DNA from: Gemmataceae bacterium
Lineage (GTDB): Bacteria; Planctomycetota; Planctomycetia; Gemmatales; Gemmataceae
Direction of reading: 5' to 3'
NCBI GenBank assembly: GCA_009691815.1
Contig: SIAL01000002.1
Location: 1 to 31,803 of the forward strand
DNA: 31,803 bases
The first letter of the stretch is position 1. Each line of letters starts with the position of its first letter. The notes beneath the pieces were generated by a model, which was not told where the DNA came from, ran no database searches, and saw nothing but the letters and a program-made list of their open reading frames with translations. Both the position numbers and the translations under genes were made by a program. Positions 30,267 to 31,803 of the stretch are shown piece by piece.

Positions 30267-30289
30267 CCCGTTGGGCTTTAACCAACGGG
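30267..30289 (+). terminator. Terminator-like hairpin after the dehydrogenase gene
   Basis: CCCGTTGG/CCAACGGG makes a perfect 8-bp stem with a 7-nt loop. It is followed by CAACCC and then TTTT, a weaker tail than usual. It lies 84 nt after the stop at 30183 and before the next gene. Confidence 0.5.
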
Positions 30290-30442
30290 CAACCCTTTTC
30301 TGAATTCCTCAGTGACGAGTCAAAGGCGCCTCTGAGAACTTGGTTTTACGGCGCGATTTAGGACTGTTTTCCCCCCTTTTGTTCGAAGGGCTTCCTACAA
30401 CATACTCAGATGTCCATAAACCTCTCTTCGGAAATTCACAAC

Positions 30443-31803
30443 ATGAAGTATTTCCTAGTTTTGCTTTTGGCAAGCCTTTTGATGGCAAGCGATCAATCTT
30501 TAAACTTGGCCCAAGAGCCGACAAACTCCTCGCCCAAGCCCCTAAACAACCCGCCTGCCGCCAAAGCCCAGCCTGCCGCCGAGGCCGACATTCGGGAACT
30601 CAAACTACGGGACTGGGAACCTCGTTCCAAAATGGTCACAAAAACAACCATCCTTGACAAACCCCTTTTTCCGGTCGTTGATGTCCACAATCATCTAGGC
30701 GGTGGGAAAGACCGTTTAACTTCGGCCACCGTGGCCCGGTATCTCACCGAAATGAACGAAGCAGGGGTAAAGACCGTGGTCAACCTCGACGGTGGTTGGG
30801 GCGACCGCCTCAAGGAAACGGTTGCGGCGCTGGATCTGGCCCACCCCGGCCGATTTCTCACCTTTACGCTGGTTTCCTTCGAGGGGTTGGACGATTCCGA
30901 TTGGGGCGAGCGAGAGGCCAAACGCCTTGAGGAGAGTTTCCTTGCCGGGGCCAAGGGCCTTAAATTTCACAAAACCTTTGGCCTAAGTCACCGTTTCAAG
31001 GATGGGAAACTGCTTGAGGTCGATGATCCAAAACTCGACCCGGTCTGGGAAATGTGCGCCAAGCATGGCCGACCGGTGGTGATCCATGTTGCCGATCCCT
31101 CCGCCTTTTTCACCCCGTTGGATCGTTACAACGAACGATGGCACGAACTCAACAAGAATCCCGGCTGGCTTTTCTACGGCGACAAATGGCCCAAACGCCA
31201 GGATATTCTTGATCAACTTCATCGGGTGATTGCCAAGCATCCGAAAACGACTTTCATCAACACCCACTTTGGCAACAATGCCGAGGATTTGGCTTCTGTG
31301 GCCGAAAAGCTCGACAAATATCCGAATATGTTCGTGGACATCGACGCTCGCATTTCGGAATTGGGTCGCCAACCGCATTCGGCCCGCCGCTTTTTTCTAA
31401 AATACCAAGATCGGATCATGTTTGGTACGGATACGACTCCACGCCGTGACGCCTTCCGCATCTATTACCGGTTTCTCGAAACCGATGATGAATATTTTGA
31501 CAGCTCCCAAAGCCATCATCGGCAGGGTTTCTGGAACATATATGGCTTAAACCTTCCTCCGGAGGTCCTTGAAAAAGTGTATCGTGGCAACGCCGAGCGG
31601 GTGCTTTTTGGCCTGAAAACCGACGAGGAAAAGCGCAAGATGGCGCACAAGGAATTGGTTGTTCGCCAAACCACCGATTTTGAAGTAACCGGCAATGGCC
31701 AAAACCCCGCTTGGAACAAAACCCAATGGACGGAACTTTCCAGACGGTCGCCCAAGGGTCACGACTATGCGACAAAGGTCAAAGTGTTGTACTCGGAAAA
31801 GGG
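30443..31803 (+). CDS. Exported amidohydrolase-family protein with C-terminal CBM9-like segment, cut by window edge
   Basis: The reading frame from the ATG at 30443 stays open to the window end (453 codons, no stop). It begins with a short signal-peptide-like segment (residues 1-23, Leu-rich) and a Pro/Ala spacer. From about residue 75 it follows the amidohydrolase-2 pattern: VVDVHNHLGGG (HxH at 82 and 84), KGLKFHKTFGL, VVIHVADPSAFF, FINTHFGNNAEDL and IMFGTDTTP (metal Asp). This suggests a metal-dependent hydrolase or decarboxylase with a TIM-barrel fold. After the barrel, residues about 411-453 (DFEVTGNGQNPAWNKTQWTEL...) look like the start of a CBM9-like carbohydrate-binding domain, so binding to sugar polymers is possible. 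The substrate is unknown and the ribosome site is weak. Confidence 0.82.
   Translation, partial: MKYFLVLLLASLLMASDQSLNLAQEPTNSSPKPLNNPPAAKAQPAAEADIRELKLRDWEPRSKMVTKTTILDKPLFPVVDVHNHLGGGKDRLTSATVARYLTEMNEAGVKTVVNLDGGWGDRLKETVAALDLAHPGRFLTFTLVSFEGLDDSDWGEREAKRLEESFLAGAKGLKFHKTFGLSHRFKDGKLLEVDDPKLDPVWEMCAKHGRPVVIHVADPSAFFTPLDRYNERWHELNKNPGWLFYGDKWPKRQDILDQLHRVIAKHPKTTFINTHFGNNAEDLASVAEKLDKYPNMFVDIDARISELGRQPHSARRFFLKYQDRIMFGTDTTPRRDAFRIYYRFLETDDEYFDSSQSHHRQGFWNIYGLNLPPEVLEKVYRGNAERVLFGLKTDEEKRKMAHKELVVRQTTDFEVTGNGQNPAWNKTQWTELSRRSPKGHDYATKVKVLYSEK

Overview
The window looks like chromosomal DNA from a member of the Planctomycetota. No 16S rRNA gene is present, so this rests on marker families. 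These are a DUF1549/DUF1553 protein with two CxxCH haem motifs followed by a DUF1501 Tat-secreted protein, a BBP7-type outer-membrane barrel, a small protein with the MYSxxLM-type N-terminus, an LEGRxTPA (LEPR-like) surface-protein motif, and a secretin-type STN protein. The genus cannot be decided from the sequence.

Left part (1-10487), envelope and metabolism: a truncated BBP7 barrel gene (minus strand); a small LEGR-motif membrane protein; a minus-strand pair encoding an STN-domain protein and Aat (leucyl/phenylalanyl-tRNA-protein transferase) with no gap between them; an unknown single-pass membrane protein that ends on a bidirectional terminator shared with a Lys/Ala/Gln repeat protein; then menG/ubiE, the large PSCyt/DUF1549/DUF1553 protein and its DUF1501 partner, all on the plus strand.

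Centre (10527-26280), the transcription/translation superoperon: tRNA-Thr(UGU), tRNA-Tyr(GUA), tRNA-Gly(UCC), tRNA-Thr(GGU), tuf, rpmG, tRNA-Trp(CCA), secE, nusG, rplK, rplA, rplJ, rplL, rpoB, rpoC. The first four tRNAs and tuf stand in the same order as E. coli thrU-tyrU-glyT-thrT-tufB. SecE is 421 residues, several times the usual length, with a multi-pass N-terminal extension. EF-Tu has a divergent switch I. Several junctions carry stable inverted repeats. The rplL-rpoB gap has a terminator-like hairpin followed by a candidate promoter and a leader of about 400 nt. This suggests that rpoBC can be uncoupled from the ribosomal protein genes. The operon ends at a strong rho-independent terminator after rpoC.

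Right part (26530-31803): a DAACS dicarboxylate/amino-acid symporter and a Pro/Ala-rich lipoprotein (minus strand), a tartrate/D-malate dehydrogenase-type enzyme, and a secreted amidohydrolase that runs off the window end into what looks like a CBM9-like domain.

I found no mobile element, CRISPR array, rRNA gene or defence system. The most unusual items are the giant SecE, the EF-Tu switch I, the regulatory architecture of the rplL-rpoB-rpoC gaps, the LEGR-motif protein, the repeat protein and the amidohydrolase/CBM9-like fusion. Several of these may be normal for planctomycetes, and I could not check that here.
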